From Confluentibacter citreus (GTDB taxonomy: Bacteria > Bacteroidota > Bacteroidia > Flavobacteriales > Flavobacteriaceae): a stretch of DNA of 64,000 nucleotides. Location of the stretch: assembly GCF_002807055.1 (NCBI RefSeq), contig NZ_NIXN01000005.1, forward strand, positions 62,001 to 126,000, in the 5' to 3' direction. This document shows positions 7,717 to 16,752 of this stretch, one piece after another; the stretch's first letter is position 1; the number at the start of each line of letters is the position of its first letter. The notes beneath the pieces are model-generated. The model worked only from the letters and a program-made list of their open reading frames with translations, was not told the DNA's origin and did no database searches. Both the position numbers and the translations under genes were made by a program.

Positions 7717-8313
7717 TTAGTTTCTGGCAAATTCTATTAAATTTTTTATGTTTCCATTGTCAGCCTCTTTTAATGCTGTTATATACATTTTCCTTGTTTC
7801 ATCAGGTTTAACCATTTTTGATTTGTGCCAACTAAAAATGTCCTTTTCAAAAACACGTTCGATAATGATATCAGCCATCATTCTGGAGTGTCTGCCATTT
7901 CCATTCGAAAAACAATGAATGGCTACAAGTCTATGCTTAAATCTGATGGCAATTTCTTCATCCGAATACGTTTTGTTTTCTATCCAGTATATCGTATCCT
8001 CAATAAGATTTTTTAATTCTATACCGATTTGTGTCCATTTTATTCCAATGTTTTTATCGGTTTTCCTAAACTCCCCAGCCCATTTCCAAACATCACCGTA
8101 CATTTTTTTGTGTAAATCTTTTATGAATTTTTCAGTTAATATTCTGTCTTGCTTTAAATTGGTATGAATGGTCCATTCCATTGCTTTTTCAATATTTAGC
8201 TGTTCAAATTCATCCAATTCGCTTTGTGTTGTTATCGATTTTATTTTGAGACCTTCTTTTTCTTCTTCATTTATAGGCGTTTGCCCATCTTTATAATCTA
8301 ATTCTAATCCCAT
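7717..8313 (-). CDS. Mobile mystery protein B (Fic-domain protein)
   Basis: A 198-residue protein whose Fic motif is HCFSNGNGRHSR (133-144). The usual acidic residue before GNGR is Asn, which I recall as normal for the mobile mystery protein B family. Fic proteins transfer AMP or other phosphate-containing groups to proteins; loss of the metal-binding acid makes ordinary AMPylation uncertain. The N-terminal LDYKDGQTPINEEEKEGL is also typical of this family. Its start overlaps the end of the HTH gene by 10 bp, implying coupled translation. The pair is a toxin-antitoxin-like module often carried by mobile DNA. Confidence 0.88.
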   Translation of the reverse strand: MGLELDYKDGQTPINEEEKEGLKIKSITTQSELDEFEQLNIEKAMEWTIHTNLKQDRILTEKFIKDLHKKMYGDVWKWAGEFRKTDKNIGIKWTQIGIELKNLIEDTIYWIENKTYSDEEIAIRFKHRLVAIHCFSNGNGRHSRMMADIIIERVFEKDIFSWHKSKMVKPDETRKMYITALKEADNGNIKNLIEFARN

Positions 8314-8765
8314 AATGATTTTCTCATGTCTCTTTTTATGTCACTCGCCAAGTCTTTTATACTTTCATTTAATTTTTCGTCACCAATGCCTTGACCTTCC
8401 AATTTCATATTCTGATTGGTTCTTAAAACTATTTTCTGGGCTAGTTTTTCAGCTTTCATATTAACTAAATCGTCAAAGCTTCCGTTTTTGGGAACAAAAC
8501 CGTACACAAATTTTAAATCCATGGCTTCGCCAACTTCTTTTAAGGATTTAATAGTGATGGAGCCTTTTACTTCATTGTTTTCAAGCCTTTTCACACCTTG
8601 TCTGGTGTTTTTAAGTTTATTTCCAAGTTGTTCCATAGTCATATTGAGCGCAGTACGAATTGTATGAATCCATCCTTTATCTGGAATCAAAACCAGTTCT
8701 GTTTTTTGAAAAGGTTTTAGTTTTTGGTCTAATTGTTCAATTAAAAGCTTTCTTTTATTTCTCAT
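8304..8765 (-). CDS. Mobile mystery protein A (HTH regulator)
   Basis: From the ATG at 8765 it has 153 residues; an upstream in-frame extension would run through the operators and is unlikely. The helix-turn-helix lies around TIRTALNMTMEQLGNKLKNT-RQGVKRLENNE (about 38-72), followed by the characteristic LKFVYGFVPKNGSFDDLV. It is probably the partner and repressor of the Fic protein encoded by the overlapping next gene. Two 18-bp palindromes lie 36-85 bp upstream and flank a -7 box, which fits autoregulation. Confidence 0.88.
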   Translation of the reverse strand: MRNKRKLLIEQLDQKLKPFQKTELVLIPDKGWIHTIRTALNMTMEQLGNKLKNTRQGVKRLENNEVKGSITIKSLKEVGEAMDLKFVYGFVPKNGSFDDLVNMKAEKLAQKIVLRTNQNMKLEGQGIGDEKLNESIKDLASDIKRDMRKSLWD

Positions 8766-8800
8766 TTTGTAATTAATTGAGTTTACAATTAAATTAAAAA

Positions 8801-8850
8801 GTAAACTTATGTGATTACAAATATATAAAAAAGTAAACATATAAGTTTAC
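8801..8850 (-). promoter_or_regulatory. Promoter and paired operator of the mobA-mobB operon
   Basis: An imperfect palindrome GTAAACTTATGTGATTAC (8801-8818) and a near-perfect one GTAAACATATAAGTTTAC (8833-8850) are spaced 32 bp apart. On the minus strand a -7 box TATATTTG (complement at 8818-8825) sits between them, so binding at either site would block RNA polymerase. Confidence 0.6.
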
Positions 8851-8895
8851 ATATTTAAAAAAATGCTTTGGATTTAGGTGAAAGTTTAAAATTCG

Positions 8896-11079
8896 CTACA
8901 ACACCAACAACCCATTTTCCCGTAAAACGTTCATCGGTTTTGAAAACCAAAACAATTCAAAATCTTCAAACTGGGTTTCAAAATCTTTTTTTAAGTCTGA
9001 AAAGGAAGGTAGTTGTGGGTTGTTCGGACTTAACCTATCCAATACATTTAAAAACCAAGTGCCATGATTTTTATCTAAAGTGATGGTAAAGGTGTCCGTT
9101 GTGCTATGAAATGTGGCTTGTAAGGCATAATACGTTTGTCCTTTTTTGGTTTTGGAAGTTTCGGTTACCACAGGTTTTGTGCCTAACCAAAGTATTTTTG
9201 CGGTGGGCTTGGTATTGAAATGCACATCGGTTTCTAAACAGTTATGGATATAATCGGGTTTAATAGTGGTTCTCGGGATTTTAAAATCGAACCAATCTTG
9301 TAACGACAATTCAAAACCAATACCGTGCATATAATTAAATAGCGACTTTTTTAATCCGAAACTAAATTGGTTATGGTCAATGCCCGTGGTGTCCGTAAAG
9401 GCGATATCATTATTAGCAAACGTAATGGCTTTGGTGTTTGGAATGATATGATATTCGGACGGGTTTAATCCAATCGGGCTGTGCGCCGTTAAAGCAAATT
9501 GATGCCAAAACCCCGATTGCAACACGCCGATTTCAAATAACTGACGCACCATTTCCAAACTATCAACGGTTTCTTGAATGGTTTGTGTCGGGTAGCCATA
9601 CATTAAATAGGCGTGCACCATGATGTTGGCTTCGGTAAAATGGCGTGTCACTTGGGCGACTTGCTCTACAGTCACGCCTTTGTCTATCAACGCTAATAAC
9701 CTATCGGAAGCGACTTCCAATCCTCCAGAAACAGCAATGCAGCCAGAGGCTTTTAACAACAAACACAAATCCTTGGTGAAGTTTTTTTCAAACCGAATGT
9801 TGGTCCACCATGTCACCGTAAGTTTTCGTTTTATGATTTCCAAAGCAAGGGCTTTCATGAGTGCTGGAGGTGCAGCTTCGTCCACAAAATGAAATCCGTT
9901 TTCGCCCGTTTGCTCTATGAGTTGTTCCATGCGATCCACCAATAATTTAGCAGCGATGGGTTCGTAAATTTTAATATAATCCAATGAAATATCACAAAAG
10001 GTGCATTTGCCCCAATAACAACCGTGTGCCATGGTGAGTTTGTTCCATCTGCCATCACTCCATAAACTGTGCATGGGGTTGGCGATTTCTATGACGGAGA
10101 TGTATTTGTCTAAATGTAAATCGGAATAATCAGGTGTGCCAACCTCACTTTGTTTATAATCGGGTTCGGAGCTGTTGTTTTTATAAACCACTTGTCCGTT
10201 TTCTAAAAGAAACGTGCGTTTAAACTCCCCTCCTTCGGAGGGGTTGGGGGAGGCCAATAATTGTATGGGCAATTCGCCATCATCCAAGGTAATAAAATCG
10301 AAAAACTCAAATACTCTAGTGTCTGTAACCGACCGTAATTCGGTATTTGGGAATCCGCCACCCATCGCTATTTTAATGTTTGGGTAATTGGTTTTTATAT
10401 ATTGGGCACAACGAAATGCACTGTATAAATTTCCCGGGAACGGTACTGAAAAACATACCAATTTGGGTTGAATGGTTTTTAATTTTTCTTCAAGAATGTT
10501 TAAAGTAATGTTGTCAATATATGTCGGTTCGCTTTGCAATTGTTCGTATAATGCATCAAACGAATTGGCACTTTGCCCCAGACGTTCCGCATACCGACTA
10601 AAACCAAAATGGTTGTCGATGCATTCTACAATAAAATCGGATAAATCCTCCAGATATAAAGTAGCCAAATGTTTGGCTTTGTCTTGCATACCCATATTGC
10701 CGAATGCCCAATCGAGTTCATCTAATTGGTCGAAACGGGAGGCTTGTGGTAAAAAATTATCGGTGCAAATTTGTCTGGCAAACGTTGGTTTTTTTCCTTG
10801 TAAAAAAGCTATCACGTCATCCAAAGGTTGTAAATAAGCGTCCCTTAACGTGTAAATTCTTTGTGCATTTTCAGAAATGATGCGGTTATTATTTGACGCC
10901 AGTTCAAAAAGTTCTTGAAATGTCTTTTTTGAAAATAATTCCAAAATCACCTCAATTCCCAAATCCATTTGAAAAGACGTGATGTTTTTAGTATTCAAAA
11001 AGCCTTTTAAATAGCATGTAGCAGGGTAGGGCGTGTTTAATTGCGTAAACGGAGGCGTGATGAGTAAAAGGTCTTTCAA
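8896..11079 (-). CDS. B12-binding-domain radical SAM protein
   Basis: About 727 residues from a TTG start at 11079, chosen because the protein then begins MKDLLLITPPFTQLNTPYPA, the usual start of this group; another TTG lies at 11106 and no ATG is near. A cobalamin-binding-like Rossmann region (KLVCFSVPFPGNLYSAFRCA, MGGGFPNTELR) is followed by a radical SAM cluster motif HGCYWGKCTFCD. Its cysteines are spaced CX4CX2C, one residue longer than the textbook CX3CX2C. The substrate is unknown; relatives carry out methylations and rearrangements. It stands alone beside the mobile mystery operon. Confidence 0.85.
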   Translation of the reverse strand: MKDLLLITPPFTQLNTPYPATCYLKGFLNTKNITSFQMDLGIEVILELFSKKTFQELFELASNNNRIISENAQRIYTLRDAYLQPLDDVIAFLQGKKPTFARQICTDNFLPQASRFDQLDELDWAFGNMGMQDKAKHLATLYLEDLSDFIVECIDNHFGFSRYAERLGQSANSFDALYEQLQSEPTYIDNITLNILEEKLKTIQPKLVCFSVPFPGNLYSAFRCAQYIKTNYPNIKIAMGGGFPNTELRSVTDTRVFEFFDFITLDDGELPIQLLASPNPSEGGEFKRTFLLENGQVVYKNNSSEPDYKQSEVGTPDYSDLHLDKYISVIEIANPMHSLWSDGRWNKLTMAHGCYWGKCTFCDISLDYIKIYEPIAAKLLVDRMEQLIEQTGENGFHFVDEAAPPALMKALALEIIKRKLTVTWWTNIRFEKNFTKDLCLLLKASGCIAVSGGLEVASDRLLALIDKGVTVEQVAQVTRHFTEANIMVHAYLMYGYPTQTIQETVDSLEMVRQLFEIGVLQSGFWHQFALTAHSPIGLNPSEYHIIPNTKAITFANNDIAFTDTTGIDHNQFSFGLKKSLFNYMHGIGFELSLQDWFDFKIPRTTIKPDYIHNCLETDVHFNTKPTAKILWLGTKPVVTETSKTKKGQTYYALQATFHSTTDTFTITLDKNHGTWFLNVLDRLSPNNPQLPSFSDLKKDFETQFEDFELFWFSKPMNVLRENGLLVL

Positions 11080-11139
11080 AATGCTACGGAAAATAAATAG
11101 TAACAAATATAGTTGAAAAGATGGTGTGTTTGTTTGTCA

Positions 11140-11179
11140 CCCTGAACTTGTTTCAGGGTCTCATTATTTTTCAATAATG
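11140..11179. terminator. Double hairpin between MOSC and radical SAM genes
   Basis: Two adjacent stems: CCCTGAA/TTCAGGG (11140-11146, 11152-11158) and CATTATT/AATAATG (11162-11168, 11173-11179). They lie just past the end of the leftward MOSC gene and could terminate it. The first resembles a widespread flavobacterial intergenic repeat. Confidence 0.4.
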
Positions 11180-11184
11180 AGGAA

Positions 11185-11820
11185 TCAGATGATAAACGCA
11201 CGAAGCTTATTTCTTTTCGCTAAGGGAAGCGCATCATTTTCGATAGCTAGAGTCAAGTGTTCTTGATTTTTGTCTTTTGAAAACAACAACTCATTAAACT
11301 GATGCGTGGTTAAACTGTTTTTGGCAGGTTCAATAAGCGAAACCGTATCGCCAGTTTTTACAAAACCTTCTTCCAATACCCGAACATAGGTTCCCGGAAA
11401 ACCATGATTCACAAATTGTTTTACCACTTTTTGGGAGCCAAACTTAACGCCCAATTTAAAGCAAGGTTCTCTGGGCTGGGTTATTTGTACAAAGGCTTCG
11501 CCGATTTTATAAATATCCCCAATCATCATTTTGTTTTCATCCAATCCGTTTACGGTTAGGTTTTCACCAAACATGCCCCAATTCCAATCTAAATTCGGAT
11601 ATAGGTTTTTCCAATATCCATAATGATTTTCAGAAAATAGATAACACGCTTTAAACTCGCCACCATGGTATTTCCTATCGCTTACTTCGTCATCTTTTAC
11701 ATCGCTTTTTCCTAAGTAAATAGGTTCTTGTGTAGGTGTTTTATAAATGCCGGTAATCACATTTTTACCTCTATAAAGTATGGTGGTTGGCTTGGCTATA
11801 TTGGTGGAAGTAACTTTCAT
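11185..11820 (-). CDS. MOSC domain protein (YiiM-like)
   Basis: A 211-residue protein with the MOSC-domain motifs GENLTVNGLDENKMMIGDIY and ITQPREPCFKLGVKFGS, where the conserved Cys is expected to carry sulfur or a molybdenum cofactor ligand. HGGEFKACYLFSENHYGYW and NHGFPGTYVRVLEEG also match YiiM-like proteins, which take part in reduction of N-hydroxylated compounds in E. coli. The reaction here is inferred from the family. It lies alone in its strand block between two hairpin repeats. Confidence 0.88.
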   Translation of the reverse strand: MKVTSTNIAKPTTILYRGKNVITGIYKTPTQEPIYLGKSDVKDDEVSDRKYHGGEFKACYLFSENHYGYWKNLYPNLDWNWGMFGENLTVNGLDENKMMIGDIYKIGEAFVQITQPREPCFKLGVKFGSQKVVKQFVNHGFPGTYVRVLEEGFVKTGDTVSLIEPAKNSLTTHQFNELLFSKDKNQEHLTLAIENDALPLAKRNKLRAFII

Positions 11821-11868
11821 AGTATAAACTAAATTTAACCCCTTGAGTATAATTAATTAGAAACTAAA

Positions 11869-11930
11869 TGTCAGTCTGAGCGCAGTCGAAGACCTCGTAA
11901 ACAAGCACTTCGACTGCGCTCAGTGTGACA
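11869..11930. repeat. Long hairpin repeat family A, copy 1
   Basis: The arms (TGTCAGTCTGAGCGCAGTCG and the matching GACTGCGCTCAGTGTGACA) form a ~23-bp stem with two mismatches. Related copies lie at 16663-16734 and 20811-20882. It sits upstream of the MOSC gene and downstream of pepT. Confidence 0.75.
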
Positions 11931-11980
11931 AATTTAATATAATTGACTGTAAAACAATAATTGCACCCAATGGGTTAAAA

Positions 11981-13219
11981 TTACTTTTTGATAGCCGTCA
12001 ACTCCGCAATTTTACATATCACTTCAGTCGCTTTTATCATACTCTCTACAGGAACATATTCATAACGCCCATGAAAATTATGGCCGCCAGCGAAGATATT
12101 CGGACAAGGCAATCCCATAAAACTGAGTTGAGAACCATCGGTACCGCCACGAATAGGTTTTATGATGGGTTTGATGTCTAATTGTTTCATAGCCTCTTCG
12201 GCAATATCCACAATATGCATCACCGGTTCCACTTTCTCTTTCATATTAAAGTATTGATCTTTTATTTCGATACTTATAATATCTTCTTCATATTGAGAGT
12301 TAAGTTCTTCGGTCAGTTTAAGCATCATGTCTTTGCGGGCTTCAAAATGTCCGAAATCATGATCCCTAATAATATATTGCAATTCGGTTTCTTCAACATC
12401 GCCTTTTACAGTGTGTAAATGAAAAAAACCTTGGTACTCATCGGTATGTTCTGGTGTTTCCAGTCGAGGTAACGAATTGATGAATTCGGTTGCTATATAA
12501 AGCGAATTAACCATTTTACCTTTGGCATATCCCGGGTGTACACTTTTTCCTTTAACACGAACTTTGGCACTAGCGGCATTGAAATTCTCATATTCAAGTT
12601 CACCAATTTGACTACCATCCATGGTGTAAGCCCAATCGGCTCCAAATTTTTTGACATCAAATTTATGGGCGCCACGGCCTATTTCTTCGTCTGGTGTAAA
12701 ACCAACTTTAATGGTACCATGTTTAATTTCAGGATGGTTTATTAAATATTCCATCGCAGTAATTATTTCACAAATGCCCGCTTTATCATCGGCACCTAAA
12801 AGGGTTGTGCCATCGGTTGTAATTAAGGTTTGCCCTTTATAAAGATGTAAATCTTCGAAATAATCGGGTGATAATATGATGTTTTCGGCTTCATTTAAAA
12901 CAATATCCTTACCGTTATAGTGTTCAATAATTTGAGGTTTTACGTTGGTTGCGGTAAAATCGGGAGACGTATCAAAATGGGAAATAAAACCAATGGTTGG
13001 TACCTGGTGGGTAACATTGCTTGGTAAGGTTGCCATGATGTAGGCGTTCCCGTCGATGCTGACATCCTGCATGCCGATGGCTTTTAATTCTTCAGCCAAT
13101 TTATTTGCCAAATGCCATTGTTTTTCGGTACTAGGAGTTGTGTCACTATCTGGATTTGATTGCGTGTCAACGGTAACGTAACTTATAAATCGATTTATAA
13201 TATGTTGTTTATCAATCAT
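11981..13219 (-). CDS. pepT: Peptidase T (tripeptide aminopeptidase)
   Basis: A 412-residue M20B metallopeptidase that removes the N-terminal residue from tripeptides in the cytoplasm. Zinc-site motifs are visible: [10 protein letters not shown] (His and Asp), LLGADDKAG (bridging Asp), [14 protein letters not shown] (catalytic and metal Glu), [19 protein letters not shown], and the C-terminal [20 protein letters not shown] with [12 protein letters not shown]. The length is standard for PepT. It is divergent from pyrD across 138 bp. Confidence 0.96.
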   Translation of the reverse strand: MIDKQHIINRFISYVTVDTQSNPDSDTTPSTEKQWHLANKLAEELKAIGMQDVSIDGNAYIMATLPSNVTHQVPTIGFISHFDTSPDFTATNVKPQIIEHYNGKDIVLNEAENIILSPDYFEDLHLYKGQTLITTDGTTLLGADDKAGICEIITAMEYLINHPEIKHGTIKVGFTPDEEIGRGAHKFDVKKFGADWAYTMDGSQIGELEYENFNAASAKVRVKGKSVHPGYAKGKMVNSLYIATEFINSLPRLETPEHTDEYQGFFHLHTVKGDVEETELQYIIRDHDFGHFEARKDMMLKLTEELNSQYEEDIISIEIKDQYFNMKEKVEPVMHIVDIAEEAMKQLDIKPIIKPIRGGTDGSQLSFMGLPCPNIFAGGHNFHGRYEYVPVESMIKATEVICKIAELTAIKK

Positions 13220-13357
13220 GTTGATGGATTTTATTTGAGGTTTTTATAGGGAATACTAAAAGCAAATTATGAACTCAAAAATACTATTAATTTTCAAATG
13301 CTTCATGCTGTTTTTTATGAAATGAATGGTATTTTTGTGCCACAATTCAACTTCACT

Positions 13358-14374
13358 ATGTATAAATTACTTATTCGTCCCATTTTATTTTGGTTTGACC
13401 CTGAAGATGTGCATTACTTTACGTTTTCGCTCATTCGGTTTTTAAACAAGATTCCTTTTGTTTCATCCATTATTAAAAAAATATACCAAGTTGAAGATGC
13501 TTCTTTGGAAAAAGAATTGTTCGGATTAAGATTTAAAAATCCCATTGGCTTAGCTGCGGGATTTGATAAGGATGCGAAGTTGTTTAATGAATTATCAAAC
13601 CTCGGATTCGGTTTTATTGAAATAGGCACACTAACACCAAAGGCGCAACCGGGAAATCCCAAAAAAAGATTGTTTCGCTTAAAAGAAGATTCTGCTATTA
13701 TCAATCGTATGGGATTTAATAATGGCGGTGTTGAAGACGCTGTGAAACGTTTAAAAACTAACAAAGATGTTTTAATTGGTGGGAATATTGGGAAAAATAA
13801 AGTGACGCCCAATGAAAATGCTGTGGATGATTATAAAATCTGTTTTAATGCGTTGTTTGATTATGTGGATTATTTTGTGGTGAATGTCAGTTCGCCCAAC
13901 ACGCCTAATTTGAGAGCTTTGCAAGATAAAGAACCGTTGACGAATCTTTTAAAAGAATTGCAGATTGAAAATTCAAATCACCCAAAAAAGAAACCCATTC
14001 TCTTAAAAATTGCGCCCGATTTAACCAATGAGCAATTGATGGACATTATTGATATTGTTGCAGAAACAAAAATTGATGGTATTATAGCCACCAATACTAC
14101 CATTTCGCGAGACGGTTTAACTTCTGAAAGTAAAACGGAAATAGGGGGATTAAGCGGTAAACCTCTAACAAATCGTTCTACTGAGGTGATTCGGTTTTTA
14201 GCTGAAAAAAGCAATAAGGCATTCCCCATTATTGGCGTTGGAGGCATTCATACCGTTGAAGATGCTCTGGAAAAATTGGAAGCTGGTGCCGATTTAATTC
14301 AGCTTTACACAGGATTTATCTACGAAGGCCCAAAACTTATAAAGGATATCAATAAGGCTTTGATTAAAAAATAA
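13358..14374 (+). CDS. pyrD: Quinone-dependent dihydroorotate dehydrogenase (class 2)
   Basis: Converts dihydroorotate to orotate in pyrimidine synthesis, passing electrons to membrane quinone. The ATG at 13358 gives [20 protein letters not shown], the normal N-terminal amphipathic helix region of class 2 enzymes; the in-frame ATG 60 bp earlier would add an atypical leader. Motifs in order are [10 protein letters not shown] (FMN), [25 protein letters not shown] (the catalytic Ser segment), [19 protein letters not shown] and [19 protein letters not shown]. It has 338 residues. It ends 1 bp before the stop of the convergent metalloprotease gene. Confidence 0.96.
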   Translation: MYKLLIRPILFWFDPEDVHYFTFSLIRFLNKIPFVSSIIKKIYQVEDASLEKELFGLRFKNPIGLAAGFDKDAKLFNELSNLGFGFIEIGTLTPKAQPGNPKKRLFRLKEDSAIINRMGFNNGGVEDAVKRLKTNKDVLIGGNIGKNKVTPNENAVDDYKICFNALFDYVDYFVVNVSSPNTPNLRALQDKEPLTNLLKELQIENSNHPKKKPILLKIAPDLTNEQLMDIIDIVAETKIDGIIATNTTISRDGLTSESKTEIGGLSGKPLTNRSTEVIRFLAEKSNKAFPIIGVGGIHTVEDALEKLEAGADLIQLYTGFIYEGPKLIKDINKALIKK

Positions 14375-14375
14375 G

Positions 14376-15545
14376 TTACTTGATAAACTTTTTAACCACT
14401 CTGGAATTTCCATTATTTAGAGTTAATAGATACGTTCCTGACGATAAGTTATTAACGTCAATTTGTTTGTTGGTAAGTGATCCTTGGGACAATACTTGCC
14501 CATATAAGTTTGATATTTGATAATGGGTGGCACTATCTATTTCTATTGCTAAAGAGATATTTATAGTTCCATTAGAAACCGGATTTGGGTAAATTTTTAT
14601 TTGAGCCAATGAAGCAGCTTCTTTTACATCCTCTGTAATAGCTCCATAAAACTGCATTTTTATAAATTGAAAGAACGCATACATTCTAGCCTGTTGCTGT
14701 TTCGAGAATCGGGTTCTACATCCTTTATAGGAATAGGACATCACGTTGAAAGTATCAGGTCGATACAAATCCCCATTAACATCAGTAGCGTTCCCTATAT
14801 AGTTACAAGAATCCAGATTGTTTGAACCTAATTTTGGGTCGGCGGGAGTATCACATATACCATCACCATCTGTATCACAATTGCTTCCATTTACTAACTC
14901 CGTAGTCATATTATCGTTTGGTCCGTGGGTATGTATTAAGGATAAAATGTGACCTATCTCATGTGCTAATGAAGAATCGTTAATGGCACAGCTATTTTGC
15001 ATAAAAATAATATTGGCATTTTTGGTAATGTTAGCATAGCCACAAATATTATTCTTGGATTCATTTTTTAGGTTGTCAGCAAAGTAAATATTCAATGCTC
15101 CTTCTGTGTAATTGTTTCTTGTCAATTTACTTTCATCACTTTTATTAAAATTGGAAAAAGCATCATTGTCAATATAATTTATGTTGCCACTTAATGAAAA
15201 TTGAATATAAATATCTTTAAAAATGGAGTTAAGATTATTTATAGTTTGGTTTAAATCGTCAACATCTAAACCATTACTTCCTTGAGAAGTTCTAATAATG
15301 TGGGCTTTAATGGGAATATATTCAACTTTTATGTCATGACCTCCTTTTCCAGTAGAAGATTTTGACATAAAACTTTTTTCGTTTTTATTGATTTCAGACC
15401 GTATGCTATTGTAAAATTCAAGTGATTCAGTACTCGTAGTTGTTCCGCAACTGTAGTCTGGATTATTTTGGGAGGACAGATGAAAAGTTACCGATAATGA
15501 CATCGTAACAAGGAGGATACTTATTTTTCTTTTAAAAAGATTCAT
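14376..15545 (-). CDS. Secreted M43-like zinc metalloprotease with T9SS sorting domain
   Basis: A 389-residue protein with a signal peptide (MNLFKRKISILLVTMSLSVT). The metzincin zinc motif HEIGHILSLIH (His195, Glu196, His199, His205) and Met-turn FNVMSYS (Met269) place it near the pappalysin/M43 family. A C-terminal T9SS type A sorting domain begins about residue 318 (IYPNPVSNGTINISL) and ends YLLTLNNGNSRVVKKFIK. It is therefore expected to be exported across the outer membrane and retained or released as an extracellular protease. A calcium-loop-like DTDGDGICDTPADP lies between the two motifs. It is convergent with pyrD. Confidence 0.93.
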   Translation of the reverse strand: MNLFKRKISILLVTMSLSVTFHLSSQNNPDYSCGTTTSTESLEFYNSIRSEINKNEKSFMSKSSTGKGGHDIKVEYIPIKAHIIRTSQGSNGLDVDDLNQTINNLNSIFKDIYIQFSLSGNINYIDNDAFSNFNKSDESKLTRNNYTEGALNIYFADNLKNESKNNICGYANITKNANIIFMQNSCAINDSSLAHEIGHILSLIHTHGPNDNMTTELVNGSNCDTDGDGICDTPADPKLGSNNLDSCNYIGNATDVNGDLYRPDTFNVMSYSYKGCRTRFSKQQQARMYAFFQFIKMQFYGAITEDVKEAASLAQIKIYPNPVSNGTINISLAIEIDSATHYQISNLYGQVLSQGSLTNKQIDVNNLSSGTYLLTLNNGNSRVVKKFIK

Positions 15546-15766
15546 TTGGGGCGAAACATTTTGCTCAAATGTATCCTTAAACTAAACCTTACTATAATAA
15601 AAACGTTATACAGTTGATATTTTCGATTAGTCAACTATAACATCATTCATTGAGATGATTTTCATTTATGATATTTTTTCCAATTAGTTTTCATGTCGAT
15701 AGTGTCATTTATAATTTATGCTTCAAAAAATAATAGTATTTTTATCATCCTCATTTTAACTGATAG

Positions 15767-16630
15767 ATGCCAAGTCAAATTAAAATCATCGAATGTCCAA
15801 GAGACGCCATGCAGGGTATAAAAACCTTAATTCCCACAGAGGCTAAGGTTCAATATATACAATCATTGTTGCGTGTCGGATTTGATACGATTGACTTTGG
15901 AAGTTTTGTGTCGCCCAAGGCCATTCCACAAATGGCAGATACGGCATTGGTATTATCAAAATTGGATTTAAGCAGCACAAAAAGTAAATTGTTAGCCATT
16001 GTAGCTAATGAAAGAGGAGCAGAAGATGCATCGCAATTCTCGGAAATTGATTATTTGGGATATCCCTTTTCCATTTCTGAAAATTTTCAAATGCGTAATA
16101 CCCACAAAACCATTGCGCAATCCGTTTTAATTTTGGATGAAATTCTTAATATTTCAACTAAAGTCAATAAACAGGTTGTTGCTTATTTGTCTATGGGATT
16201 TGGAAATCCGTATGGCGATCCTTGGAATGTTGACATCGTAGGGGAGTGGACTAATAAACTATCCAAAATGGGCGTAAAAATTATATCGCTTAGTGATACC
16301 ATTGGTACATCTAATCCGGAAAATATTCATTATTTGTTTTCAAATCTAATTCCTTTATATCCAGATATTGAGTTTGGAGCGCATCTGCATACGACCTATG
16401 ACTCTTGGTTTGAAAAAGTGGACGCTGCTTATAAAGCGGGCTGTAAGCGTTTTGATGGTGCCATTCAAGGTTTTGGTGGTTGCCCGATGGCAAAAGACGA
16501 ACTTACGGGCAATATGCCTACGGAAAAACTACTTTCCTATTTTACATCTAAAAAGGAAAATAATTTAAATGCTTTAAGTTTTGAAAGTGCCCATAATGAG
16601 GCGACAAAGATTTTTAGTATGTATCACTAA
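15767..16630 (+). CDS. Hydroxymethylglutaryl-CoA lyase
   Basis: A 287-residue TIM-barrel lyase that splits HMG-CoA into acetoacetate and acetyl-CoA, the last step of leucine breakdown. The N-terminal IIECPRDAMQGI replaces the usual VGPRDGLQ (Ala for Gly), followed by FDTIDFGSFVSPKAIPQMAD, AYLSMGFGNPYGDPWN, SLSDTIGTSNPE, AHLHTTYDSW (metal His pair) and the C-terminal catalytic-loop FGGCPMAKDELTGNMPTE. No other leucine-degradation gene is adjacent. It is convergent with the TonB receptor. Confidence 0.92.
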   Translation: MPSQIKIIECPRDAMQGIKTLIPTEAKVQYIQSLLRVGFDTIDFGSFVSPKAIPQMADTALVLSKLDLSSTKSKLLAIVANERGAEDASQFSEIDYLGYPFSISENFQMRNTHKTIAQSVLILDEILNISTKVNKQVVAYLSMGFGNPYGDPWNVDIVGEWTNKLSKMGVKIISLSDTIGTSNPENIHYLFSNLIPLYPDIEFGAHLHTTYDSWFEKVDAAYKAGCKRFDGAIQGFGGCPMAKDELTGNMPTEKLLSYFTSKKENNLNALSFESAHNEATKIFSMYH

Positions 16631-16662
16631 AAAAAAGAGGCTGTCCAAAAAGTAAACTTTAA

Positions 16663-16734
16663 TGTCAGTTTGAGCGCAGTCGAAAACCTTATTGATTAGA
16701 TTATCAATGCATTTCGACTGCGCTCAATGTGACA
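16663..16734. repeat. Long hairpin repeat family A, copy 2
   Basis: The arms carry TTTGAGCGCAGTCGAAA and TTTCGACTGCGCTCAATG. Outer arms CTGTCCAAAAA and TTTTTAGACAG extend the stem. It sits between convergent hmg lyase and TonB-receptor genes, so it may terminate both. Confidence 0.75.
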
Positions 16735-16752
16735 ATTTTTAGACAGTCTTAA

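Noticed and set aside
10472-10837. 121-residue open frame antisense to the radical SAM gene
   Set aside because: Shadow of a well-supported gene, with no independent start signal.
13220-13357. A promoter between pepT and pyrD
   Set aside because: No good TAnnTTTG match was found on either strand, only weak AT-rich candidates.
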